Of a stretch of DNA of 64,000 nucleotides, positions 56,979 to 64,000 are shown piece by piece. Under the pieces are notes generated by a model. The model saw only the letters and a program-made list of their open reading frames with translations. It ran no database searches and had not been told where the DNA came from. Origin of the DNA: Pseudomonas entomophila (GTDB lineage Bacteria > Pseudomonadota > Gammaproteobacteria > Pseudomonadales > Pseudomonadaceae); the NCBI RefSeq assembly GCF_029193575.1, contig NZ_JARGCS010000008.1, forward strand, positions 186,001 to 250,000, read 5' to 3'. Numbering within the stretch: the stretch's first letter is position 1; every line of letters starts with the position of its first letter. Made by a program: the position numbers and the translations under genes.

Positions 56979-58187
56979 ATGAACAAACCACGCAAGATCG
57001 CCATCCTGGTCGCTACCCTCGCCGTGCTCGGCGTCGGCGGCCTGGCCTGGACCGCCAGCCTGGCCCCCGGCAAGGCCGCCCACGACGACCATGGCGAGGC
57101 GGGCCGCGGCCATGAAGATCAGTCAGGCCACGACCACGGCGAACAGGCCGGCGAGAACCACGACGAAGAAGGCAAGCTGCACTTGACGCCCGCGCAGATC
57201 GAAGCCGCAGGCGTGCAACTGGCCACCGCCGCCCCGCGCGCCCTGGGTACGGCCATCAATTTCCCCGGCGAAATCCGCTTCGACGAGGACCACACCGCGC
57301 ACGTGGTGCCGCGTGTGCCAGGCGTGGTCGAGTCGGTGCAGGCCGACCTCGGCCAACCGGTCAAGCGCGGCCAGGTGCTGGCGGTGATCGCCAGCCAGCA
57401 GATTTCCGAACTGCGCAGCGAGCAGCAGGCCGCCCAGCGCCGGCTGGAGCTGGCGCGGCTGACGTTCGAGCGGGAGAAACAGCTGTGGCAGGAGCGCATC
57501 AGCGCCGAGCAGGACTACCTGCAAGCCCGCCAGGCCCTGCAAGAGGCTGAAATCGCCCTGGCCAACGCCCGGCAGAAGGTCGCTGCCGTGGCCCCGGCCG
57601 GGGCTGGCAACCGCTATGAGCTGCGCGCGCCATTCGATGCGGTGGTGGTGGAGAAACACCTGACCGTCGGCGAAGTGGTCGGCGAGGCCAGCAACGCCTT
57701 CACCCTGTCGGACCTGAACCGAGTGTGGGCGACCTTCGCCGTGACCCCGCGCGACCTGGACAAGGTCACCAGCGGCCGCGTCGTGACCGTCAGCGCCCCA
57801 GACCTGGGCGCCGAGGTCGAGGGCACCGTCAACTACGTCGGCAACCTGCTCGGCGAGCAGACCCGCGCCGCCACCGCCCGCGCCACCCTGGCCAACCCCA
57901 ACGGCGCCTGGCGCCCGGGGTTGTTCGTCAACATCGCGGTCACCGTCGAGCGCAGTGACGCCGCCGTGGTGGTGCCACAAAGCGCCTTGCAAACCCTGGA
58001 GGAGCGCAGCGTGGTGTTCGCCCGCACCGCGGAAGGTTTCCAAGCGCTGCCGGTGAAGACCGGCCGACGCGACGCCGGCTTCGTGGAAATCACCGAGGGT
58101 CTGGCCGCCGGCACCCAGGTGGCCGCCGCAGGCAGCTTCGTCCTCAAGTCCGAGCTGGGCAAGGGCTCGGCCGAGCACAGCCACTGA
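56979..58187 (+). CDS. czcB: Periplasmic adaptor (membrane fusion) protein CzcB
   Basis: 402 residues from the second ATG (56979), 5 bp after AGGAG. N-terminal membrane anchor (ILVATLAVLGVGGLAWTASL) followed by a His/Asp/Glu-rich stretch (HDDHGEAGRGHEDQSGHDHG) likely to bind metal. Then lipoyl-like hairpin (PRVPGVVESVQADLGQPVKR), coiled-coil hairpin and beta-barrel domain. Links CzcA to CzcC. 15 bp from czcA. Confidence 0.94.
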   Translation: MNKPRKIAILVATLAVLGVGGLAWTASLAPGKAAHDDHGEAGRGHEDQSGHDHGEQAGENHDEEGKLHLTPAQIEAAGVQLATAAPRALGTAINFPGEIRFDEDHTAHVVPRVPGVVESVQADLGQPVKRGQVLAVIASQQISELRSEQQAAQRRLELARLTFEREKQLWQERISAEQDYLQARQALQEAEIALANARQKVAAVAPAGAGNRYELRAPFDAVVVEKHLTVGEVVGEASNAFTLSDLNRVWATFAVTPRDLDKVTSGRVVTVSAPDLGAEVEGTVNYVGNLLGEQTRAATARATLANPNGAWRPGLFVNIAVTVERSDAAVVVPQSALQTLEERSVVFARTAEGFQALPVKTGRRDAGFVEITEGLAAGTQVAAAGSFVLKSELGKGSAEHSH

Positions 58188-58202
58188 TCCGGGAACCCCG
58201 TC

Positions 58203-61200
58203 ATGTTCGAACGCATCATTCAATTCGCCATCGAGCAGCGCCTGGTCGTGATGCTCGCGGTGCTGCTGATGGCGGCCGTGGGCATCCATAGCTACCAGAA
58301 GCTGCCCATCGACGCCGTGCCCGACATCACCAACGTGCAGGTGCAGATCAACACCGCCGCCCCCGGCTACTCGCCGCTGGAGACCGAGCAGCGCATCACC
58401 TTCGCCATCGAAACCGCCATGGCTGGCCTGCCAGGCCTGAAGCAGACCCGCTCGCTGTCGCGTTCGGGGTTGTCGCAGGTGACGGTGATCTTCGACGACG
58501 CCACCGATATCTTCTTCGCCCGGCAATTGGTCAACGAGCGCCTGCAAGTCGCCCGCGAGCAACTGCCCGAGGGCATCGAGGCGGCCTTGGGGCCGATCTC
58601 CACGGGGCTGGGCGAGATCTTCCTATGGACGGTCGAGGCCCAGGACGGCGCGTTGAAGGAAGACGGCACGCCTTACAGCGCCACCGACCTGCGGGTGATC
58701 CAGGACTGGATCATCAAACCGCAGCTGCGCAATGTGCCGGGCGTGGCCGAGGTCAACAGCATCGGCGGCCACGCCAAGCAGTACCTGATCGCCCCGGACC
58801 CCAAGCGCCTGGCGGCCTACAAGTTGACCCTCAATGACCTGATCAACGCCCTGCAGAGCAACAACGCCAACGTCGGTGCCGGCTACATCGAGCGCAACGG
58901 CGAGCAACTGCTGGTGCGCGCGCCGGGGCAAGTGGCGTCGGTGGAGGACATCGCCAACATCGTCATCTCCAGCACCGACGGCGCGCCGATCCGTGTCAGC
59001 CACGTGGCCCAGGTCGGCCTGGGCGAGGAGTTGCGTTCCGGCGCGGCCACCGAGAACGGTCGCGAGGTGGTGCTGGGCACGGTGTTCATGCTGATCGGCG
59101 AGAACAGCCGGGCGGTGTCCCAGGCGGTGGCGACCAAGCTCGCCGAGATCAACCGCAGCCTGCCCAAGGGGGTGCAGGCGGTGACCGTGTACGACCGCAC
59201 CCACCTGGTCGAGAAAGCCATCGCCACGGTGAAGAAGAACCTGGTGGAGGGGGCGATCCTGGTGATCGCCGTGCTGTTCCTGTTCCTGGGCAACATCCGC
59301 GCGGCGTTGATCACGGCCATGGTCATTCCGTTGTCGATGCTGTTCACCTTCACAGGCATGTTCAGCAACAAGGTCAGCGCCAACCTGATGAGCCTCGGGG
59401 CGCTGGACTTCGGCATCATCGTCGACGGCGCGGTGGTGATCGTCGAGAACGCCATCCGCCGCCTGGCCCACGCCCAGCAGCGCCATGGCCGCATGCTGAC
59501 CCGCGCCGAACGCTTCCATGAGGTGTTCGCCGCCGCCCGTGAGGCGCGTCGGCCGCTGATCTACGGGCAACTGATCATCATGGTGGTGTACCTGCCGATC
59601 TTTGCCCTCACCGGGGTCGAGGGCAAGATGTTCCACCCCATGGCCTTCACCGTGGTGATGGCCTTGCTGGGTGCGATGATCCTGTCGGTGACCTTCGTGC
59701 CGGCGGCCATCGCCCTGTTCGTCAATGGCAAGGTCAAGGAGGAGGAGGGCGTGGTGATGCGCACTGCGCGCCTGCGCTACGCCCCGGTGCTGGCCTGGGT
59801 GCTGGGCCGGCGCAACCTGGCGTTCGCCAGCGCCGCCACCCTGGTGGTGCTGTCCGGGGTGCTGGCCGGCCGCATGGGCAGCGAGTTCATCCCCAGCCTC
59901 AGCGAGGGCGACTTCGCCCTGCAATCGCTGCGTGTGCCCGGCACCAGCCTGAGCCAGTCGGTGGACATGCAGCAGCGTCTGGAGAAGGCCATCATCGCCC
60001 AGGTGCCGGAAGTGCAGCGGGTGTTCGCTCGCACCGGCACCGCCGAGATCGCCTCCGACCCGATGCCGCCGAACATCTCCGACGCCTACGTGATGCTCAA
60101 GCCGCGCGAGCAATGGGCCGACCCGGGCAAGCCCCGTGATGAACTGATCGCCGAGGTGCAGCGCGCCGCAGCCAGCGTGCCGGGCAGCAACCATGAGCTG
60201 TCGCAGCCGATTCAGTTGCGCTTCAACGAGCTGATTTCCGGCGTGCGCAGCGACGTGGCGGTGAAGGTGTTCGGCGACGACATGGACGTGCTCAACCGCA
60301 CCGCCGCGCAGATCGCCGCGACCCTGCAGCAGGTGCCGGGGGCCTCGGAGGTGAAGGTCGAACAGACCACCGGCCTGCCGGTGCTGACCATCGACATCGA
60401 CCGCGACAAGGCTGCGCGCCACGGTCTGAACGTGGCCGAGGTGCAGGAGGCGGTGGCCATCGCCGTGGGCGGGCGCACCGCGGGCACGCTGTATGAGGGC
60501 GACCGGCGCTTCGACATGGTGGTGCGCCTGTCCGAGGCCTTGCGCACGGATGTCGAGGGCTTGTCGGGCCTGCTGATCCCGGTACCGGCCAATGGGGGCG
60601 CGGCGCAGATCGGCTTCATCCCGCTGTCGCAGGTGGCCAGCCTGAACCTGCAGCTGGGGCCGAACCAGGTCAGCCGCGAGGATGGCAAGCGCGTGGTGGT
60701 GGTCAGTGCCAACGTGCGCGGGCGTGACCTGGGGTCGTTCGTCGAGGAGGCGTCGCAGACCCTCATCGACAAGGCCCCGGTGCCGCCAGGTTACTGGACC
60801 CGCTGGGGTGGGCAGTTCGAGCAGTTGCAGTCGGCCGCAGAACGCTTGCGGGTGGTGGTGCCGGTGGCGCTGCTGCTGGTGATGGCTTTGCTGCTGATGA
60901 TGTTCAATAACCTCAAGGATGGCCTGCTGGTGTTCACCGGCATTCCCTTCGCCTTGACCGGTGGGGTGTTGGCGCTGTGGTTGCGGGATATCCCGCTGTC
61001 GATTTCCGCGGGTGTGGGCTTTATCGCCCTGTCGGGGGTGGCGGTGCTCAACGGCCTGGTGATGATCGCCTTCATCCGCAGCCTGCGTGAGGAGGGCCGG
61101 CCACTGCGCGTGGCAATCGAGGAAGGCGCCTTGACCCGCTTGCGGCCGGTATTGATGACCGCGCTGGTGGCATCGCTGGGGTTCATTCCGATGGCCCTGG

Positions 61201-61334
61201 CCACCGGCACCGGCGCCGAGGTGCAGCGGCCGCTGGCGACGGTGGTGATTGGCGGAATCTTGTCCTCTACCGCATTGACCCTGCTGGTGCTGCCGGCGCT
61301 GTACCAGTGGGCGCATCGACGGGACGAGGACTGA
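58203..61334 (+). CDS. czcA: CzcA heavy-metal RND efflux pump
   Basis: 1043 residues, twelve TM helices predicted, RND proton-substrate antiporter. The family signature DFGIIVDGAVVIVEN lies in TM4 and matches the Zn/Co/Cd (HME) class. Periplasmic loops carry conserved motifs, such as LPIDAVPDITNVQVQINTAA at the start and EVQRVFARTGTAEIASDPMP. Third gene of czcCBA; the operon probably ends at the REP-type hairpin beyond the stop. It exports Zn, Co or Cd. Confidence 0.97.
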   Translation: MFERIIQFAIEQRLVVMLAVLLMAAVGIHSYQKLPIDAVPDITNVQVQINTAAPGYSPLETEQRITFAIETAMAGLPGLKQTRSLSRSGLSQVTVIFDDATDIFFARQLVNERLQVAREQLPEGIEAALGPISTGLGEIFLWTVEAQDGALKEDGTPYSATDLRVIQDWIIKPQLRNVPGVAEVNSIGGHAKQYLIAPDPKRLAAYKLTLNDLINALQSNNANVGAGYIERNGEQLLVRAPGQVASVEDIANIVISSTDGAPIRVSHVAQVGLGEELRSGAATENGREVVLGTVFMLIGENSRAVSQAVATKLAEINRSLPKGVQAVTVYDRTHLVEKAIATVKKNLVEGAILVIAVLFLFLGNIRAALITAMVIPLSMLFTFTGMFSNKVSANLMSLGALDFGIIVDGAVVIVENAIRRLAHAQQRHGRMLTRAERFHEVFAAAREARRPLIYGQLIIMVVYLPIFALTGVEGKMFHPMAFTVVMALLGAMILSVTFVPAAIALFVNGKVKEEEGVVMRTARLRYAPVLAWVLGRRNLAFASAATLVVLSGVLAGRMGSEFIPSLSEGDFALQSLRVPGTSLSQSVDMQQRLEKAIIAQVPEVQRVFARTGTAEIASDPMPPNISDAYVMLKPREQWADPGKPRDELIAEVQRAAASVPGSNHELSQPIQLRFNELISGVRSDVAVKVFGDDMDVLNRTAAQIAATLQQVPGASEVKVEQTTGLPVLTIDIDRDKAARHGLNVAEVQEAVAIAVGGRTAGTLYEGDRRFDMVVRLSEALRTDVEGLSGLLIPVPANGGAAQIGFIPLSQVASLNLQLGPNQVSREDGKRVVVVSANVRGRDLGSFVEEASQTLIDKAPVPPGYWTRWGGQFEQLQSAAERLRVVVPVALLLVMALLLMMFNNLKDGLLVFTGIPFALTGGVLALWLRDIPLSISAGVGFIALSGVAVLNGLVMIAFIRSLREEGRPLRVAIEEGALTRLRPVLMTALVASLGFIPMALATGTGAEVQRPLATVVIGGILSSTALTLLVLPALYQWAHRRDED

Positions 61335-61352
61335 TGTGGCGGTGTTGGCTGC

Positions 61353-61373
61353 ATCGCGGGCTTGCCCCGCGAT
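61353..61373. terminator. REP-type hairpin between czcA and the LysE gene
   Basis: ATCGCGGG and CCCGCGAT flank a short CTTGC centre; the two genes converge here. Confidence 0.7.
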
Positions 61374-61384
61374 AGGGCCGCCGC

Positions 61385-62017
61385 TCACACCGCCCGGGTA
61401 TTGAGCAAGCGCACCCCCAGGCCAATGAACAGCGCCCCGGTGGCCCGCTTGAACCAGGCTGCCAGGCGCGACGCCTTCAGCCGTTGCCCGAAGCGATACG
61501 CGGTGAAGCAGTAGAACGAATGCACCAGGCAGACGATCGCGGCCATGCTCACGAACATGGCCGCGAATTGCCCGAAGATCGGCCGCCCTGGCTCCAGGAA
61601 CTGCGGCAGGAAGGCGCAGAAGAACACCAGGGTCTTGGGGTTGCTGGCCGACACCAGGAACGCCTCCATGCCGATCCGCCACTTCGCCCGCGGTGCGGCA
61701 GGGGCCACTTGGCCGACCGCAAGCTTGGTCTTGTCACGACTGAACAGCTGGCGCATGCCCAGGTAGATCAAGTACCCCGCGCCCACCAGTTTCAGCGCCA
61801 GGAACGCCGCCGGCAGGGAAATCAGCAACGCCCCCACGCCCATCGCCACGCCACTGATCAGCAGCAGTTGCGCGCTGAGGTTGCCGAATAACGTCACGCC
61901 CATGCCGGACGGCCCATAGCGCAAGGCATTGCGCACGGTGAGCAGGACATTGGGGCCGGGGGAAAGGGAGGTGATGAGGTAGGCCAGGGAGAAAGTCAGC
62001 CAGAGGTGCATTGCCAT
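61385..62017 (-). CDS. LysE/RhtB-family amino acid exporter
   Basis: 210 residues from the ATG at 62017 (AGGA 7 bp upstream), preferred over the outer ATG because MAMHLWLTFSLAYLITSLSP opens the family pattern. Six hydrophobic segments; signatures SPGPNVLLTVRNALRYG and VSASNPKTLVFFCAFLPQFL. Exports amino acids or derivatives; substrate unknown. Distinct from the cluster LysE at 35429. Confidence 0.9.
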   Translation of the reverse strand: MAMHLWLTFSLAYLITSLSPGPNVLLTVRNALRYGPSGMGVTLFGNLSAQLLLISGVAMGVGALLISLPAAFLALKLVGAGYLIYLGMRQLFSRDKTKLAVGQVAPAAPRAKWRIGMEAFLVSASNPKTLVFFCAFLPQFLEPGRPIFGQFAAMFVSMAAIVCLVHSFYCFTAYRFGQRLKASRLAAWFKRATGALFIGLGVRLLNTRAV

Positions 62018-62104
62018 GGAGCGGTCCTGCTCGGGGGAAAACGCCACCATGCCAGTAAACCGCTCAACTTGCCATCGGCCCCACGAGTGCGGGGCCGTTG
62101 TGTT

Positions 62105-63253
62105 TTACCAGAGGGCCGTCGAGGCGGCGGTGATCGTGCGGGCGAACACCGCGATGGCGGCGTCCACTTCAGTATCGGTGCTGTAGCGCCCGAGGCTGAT
62201 GCGCACGCTGTTGCGCGCCCGGCGTTCGTCCAGGCCCAGCGCCAGCAGCACGTGCGAGGCGGCGTTGCTTGCCGAGTTGCACGCCGAGGTCGAGGACAGT
62301 GCCAGTTCGCTGGCCAAGGCGTTGCTGTTGAAGCCGTTGGCGTCGATGCACAGGTTCAGGGTATGCGGCACGCGTTGTTCGGCGCAGCCGTTGAGGCTGA
62401 CACCCGGCAGGGCCAGCAGGCCTTCGCGCAGGCGCCGGGCCAGGGCTTCGATGCGCTGGTGTTCGCTGTCGCCCGGCGTACCGGCCAGGGCGAAGGCGCT
62501 GCCCATGCCGACGATCTGGTGGGTGGCCAGGGTGCCCGAGCGCAGGCCGCCTTCATGGCCGCCGCCGTGCATCTGCGCGCGCAGGGCAGGGCGGGCGCGG
62601 CTGCCGACATAGAGGGCGCCGATGCCCTTGGGGCCGTAGGCCTTGTGCGCGGAGAACGACATCAGGTCGACCGCCTGGCTGGCCAGGTCGATGTGCACCT
62701 TGCCCACGGCCTGGGCGGCGTCCACGTGCAGCAGTGCGCCGTGCTCGCGCACCAGCAGGCCGATGCGGGCGAAGTCGGTGACGGTGCCCAGTTCGTTGTT
62801 CACCGCCATCAGCGAGACCAGGCGGGTATCTGGGCGCAGGGCCGCGCGCACCGCCTCGGGTTGGATCAGGCCGTTGTGGTCCGGGGCCAGGCGGGTGACG
62901 GCCCAACCCTGGCGCTCCAGTTCGGCGGCGGTGTCGAGCACGGCCTTGTGTTCCAACTGGCTGGTGAGCAAGTGGCCGGGCGTGCCTTGGGCGATGCCCT
63001 TGAGGGCGAGGTTGTTGGATTCGGTGGCGCCGGAGGTCCAGACCAGGTCCTGGGGCTGTGCGCCGACCTGGGTGGCGACCTGTTGCCGGGCTTGTTCCAC
63101 CAGGTCGCGGGCAGCCTGGCCGAAGGCGTGGCCCCGGGAGGCGGGGTTGCCGAAGTGGGCCTGGCGGCCCAGGCAGGCGAGCATGGTTTCGATGACCCGG
63201 TCGTCGACCGGGGTGGTGGCGGCGTAGTCGAGGTAGAGCGGCTGTTGGGCCAT
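62105..63253 (-). CDS. Cysteine desulfurase, NifS/IscS family
   Basis: 382 residues from the ATG at 63253; an earlier in-frame start is less like the family. PLP fold-type I: LYLDYAATTPVDDRVIETM, ATESNNLALKGIA, MAVNNELGTVTDF, the PLP lysine in FSAHKAYGPKGIGALYV, and the active-site Cys in ALSSTSACNSAS. It removes sulfur from cysteine for Fe-S clusters or other sulfur compounds. No iscU/iscA-type neighbours, so it is a stand-alone copy. Confidence 0.93.
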   Translation of the reverse strand: MAQQPLYLDYAATTPVDDRVIETMLACLGRQAHFGNPASRGHAFGQAARDLVEQARQQVATQVGAQPQDLVWTSGATESNNLALKGIAQGTPGHLLTSQLEHKAVLDTAAELERQGWAVTRLAPDHNGLIQPEAVRAALRPDTRLVSLMAVNNELGTVTDFARIGLLVREHGALLHVDAAQAVGKVHIDLASQAVDLMSFSAHKAYGPKGIGALYVGSRARPALRAQMHGGGHEGGLRSGTLATHQIVGMGSAFALAGTPGDSEHQRIEALARRLREGLLALPGVSLNGCAEQRVPHTLNLCIDANGFNSNALASELALSSTSACNSASNAASHVLLALGLDERRARNSVRISLGRYSTDTEVDAAIAVFARTITAASTALW

Positions 63254-63339
63254 GGGGCGGGTCCGTGCAAGGGGCTGGGGCATAGGCGTCATGCTACCCA
63301 GGTGGTGCGGATGGTTTTTGCCCTTTTGCCTAAGGAGTT

Positions 63340-63400
63340 CGGGTGTTTAAGGGTTTTTTTCTATTTATTGTTTTTATTCGGGAATTATTTTTTCAGTGCA
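63340..63400 (-). other. AT-rich segment with CA motifs upstream of the cysteine desulfurase
   Basis: The minus strand carries AATAAAAACAATAAATAG and other A-rich runs, including AACAATAA (63365-63372), an AANAANAA match, 87 to 150 bp before the cysteine desulfurase start. This and the hairpin below are what the 242-bp gap holds. Confidence 0.4.
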
Positions 63401-63401
63401 G

Positions 63402-63432
63402 GCCCTATCGCGGGACAAGCCCGCGATAGGGC
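63402..63432. repeat. REP palindrome with perfect 13-bp stem
   Basis: GCCCTATCGCGGG and CCCGCGATAGGGC are exact complements around ACAAG. Between the luciferase-like gene and the cysteine desulfurase gene. Confidence 0.8.
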
Positions 63433-63495
63433 GACCTGGCGTCACCGGCTGACGCGGATCCAGGCACTTCATGGGCGCTTGTGTCGATGGCACCT

Positions 63496-64000
63496 TCAAC
63501 CCTTGCCGTGGAAAGTCGGCAAAACGAACGCCCCTAGCTCTTCCAGCGTCTCATCGAGCGGCCGTCGGTTGCGCCGCAGGTGCAGCCCGATGTGCGCTAC
63601 CCCCGCCGCACGCATGGCCTGCAGCTCGGCGATCAGGCCGTTGCGCCCGACCTTGCAGCCAAACCGATGACGTTCCAGCGGCGCATCGGGGTTTTCGTCC
63701 AGGTCCAGGTGAATGAACGACACATAGGGCTTTTCGCCCGCCACCTCGCGCCACAACCCGGCGCGGCGCACATGCTCTTGTGGCGTGCCAGGGTAGGCCA
63801 GCCAACCGTCCAGGTGCTCACCGACCCACGCCGGGCTCTGCTGCGCCAGGCCCGCGACCAGCAGCGGCAGCGGCTGCACGGGCCTGGGCAGCACCTCCAC
63901 GCCCGGCGGCAGCTCGGCGCTGCGCCATTCACGCAGCAACGCCACCTGCGCGCGGAAGGCTTCGCCGCGGCTGTCGAAGTCACGGCCGAACAGCGGGTAC
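63496..64000 (-). CDS. Luciferase-like (LLM class) flavin monooxygenase, partial
   Basis: C-terminal 168 codons visible; the N-terminus is outside the window. YPLFGRDFDSRGEAFRAQVA, then REWRSAELPPGVEVLPRPVQ and LPLLVAGLAQQSPAWVGEHL match the end of bacterial luciferase-type oxidoreductases. C-terminus continues into LDLDENPDAPLERHRFGCKV. FMN-dependent substrate oxidation is the family activity; the substrate is not known. Confidence 0.85.
   Translation of the reverse strand, partial: YPLFGRDFDSRGEAFRAQVALLREWRSAELPPGVEVLPRPVQPLPLLVAGLAQQSPAWVGEHLDGWLAYPGTPQEHVRRAGLWREVAGEKPYVSFIHLDLDENPDAPLERHRFGCKVGRNGLIAELQAMRAAGVAHIGLHLRRNRRPLDETLEELGAFVLPTFHGKG

Noticed and set aside
58623..61682. 1019-codon open frame antisense to czcA
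   Set aside because: Composition is the His/Arg/Gln-rich pattern of antisense high-GC frames; czcA has all RND motifs on the other strand.

Overview
This is a GC-rich window of fairly dense protein-coding sequence from a Pseudomonas of the P. putida group. Diagnostic content: a CrcY-type sRNA between an mgtC-like gene and mvaB (its known location in P. putida), pobA with a divergent AraC regulator, cti (fatty acid cis/trans isomerase) divergent from metH, siroheme sulfite reductase cysI with its DUF934 partner, polB, and many copies of the P. putida REP palindrome built on TCGCGGGGCAAGCCCGC. No insertion sequences, phage genes, rRNA, tRNA or CRISPR arrays were seen. The first and last genes run off the window edges.

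Layout: 1-4.4 kb, PAS histidine kinase (partial), MocR regulator, CcoG-like protein and DUF3203, all on the minus strand. 4.6-7.1 kb, mgtC-like gene, crcY with its sigma-54 promoter and CbrB-like upstream sites, mvaB and a MerR regulator. 7.1-11.3 kb, AraC regulator/pobA and a gamma-glutamyltransferase. 11.3-14.3 kb, LysR plus two tandem SsuA-like binding proteins without transporter subunits. 14.3-18.3 kb, a 523-residue unknown protein, DUF934 and CysI. 18.4-28.3 kb, a periplasmic binding protein, a 37-residue membrane protein, DUF2970, MetH, Cti, an acyltransferase and NfuA. 28.6-34.2 kb, SCO and PCuAC copper delivery proteins, MFS, and the coupled AzlC-AzlD-AraC operon. 34.3-38.0 kb, an SGNH protein/LysE exporter/YqcI-YcgG enzyme operon divergent from a LysR gene. 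38.0-47.2 kb, LysR/MFS pair, PolB and a 1501-residue LRR protein with a NEL-type E3 ubiquitin ligase domain. 47.4-54.1 kb, DUF4174 protein, then an hvf-type copper RiPP operon (EGKCG precursor, MNIO/DUF692, DUF2063), a convergent DoxX gene, and a two-component system divergent from a DUF2790-redoxin pair. 54.2-61.3 kb, AroQ/AroE pair and czcCBA metal efflux. 61.4-64 kb, LysE exporter, cysteine desulfurase and a luciferase-like monooxygenase (partial).

Three parts deserve most attention. (1) The hvf-type operon has a precursor in which four EGKCG motifs are fused to two canonical EF-hands. A 10-bp-spaced direct repeat (TGTATY-N4-TGTAYM) occurs upstream of the hvf operon, upstream of doxX, and between the response-regulator gene and the DUF2790-redoxin operon, which suggests one regulon. 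(2) The YqcI/YcgG-LysE-SGNH operon with its own LysR gene and an AT-rich repeat-bearing promoter looks like a small uncharacterised biosynthesis/export system. (3) The NEL protein carries the CxD catalytic motif although no secretion system is encoded nearby. There is also an internal Crc/Hfq story: crcY, and a CA motif abutting the pobA start codon.
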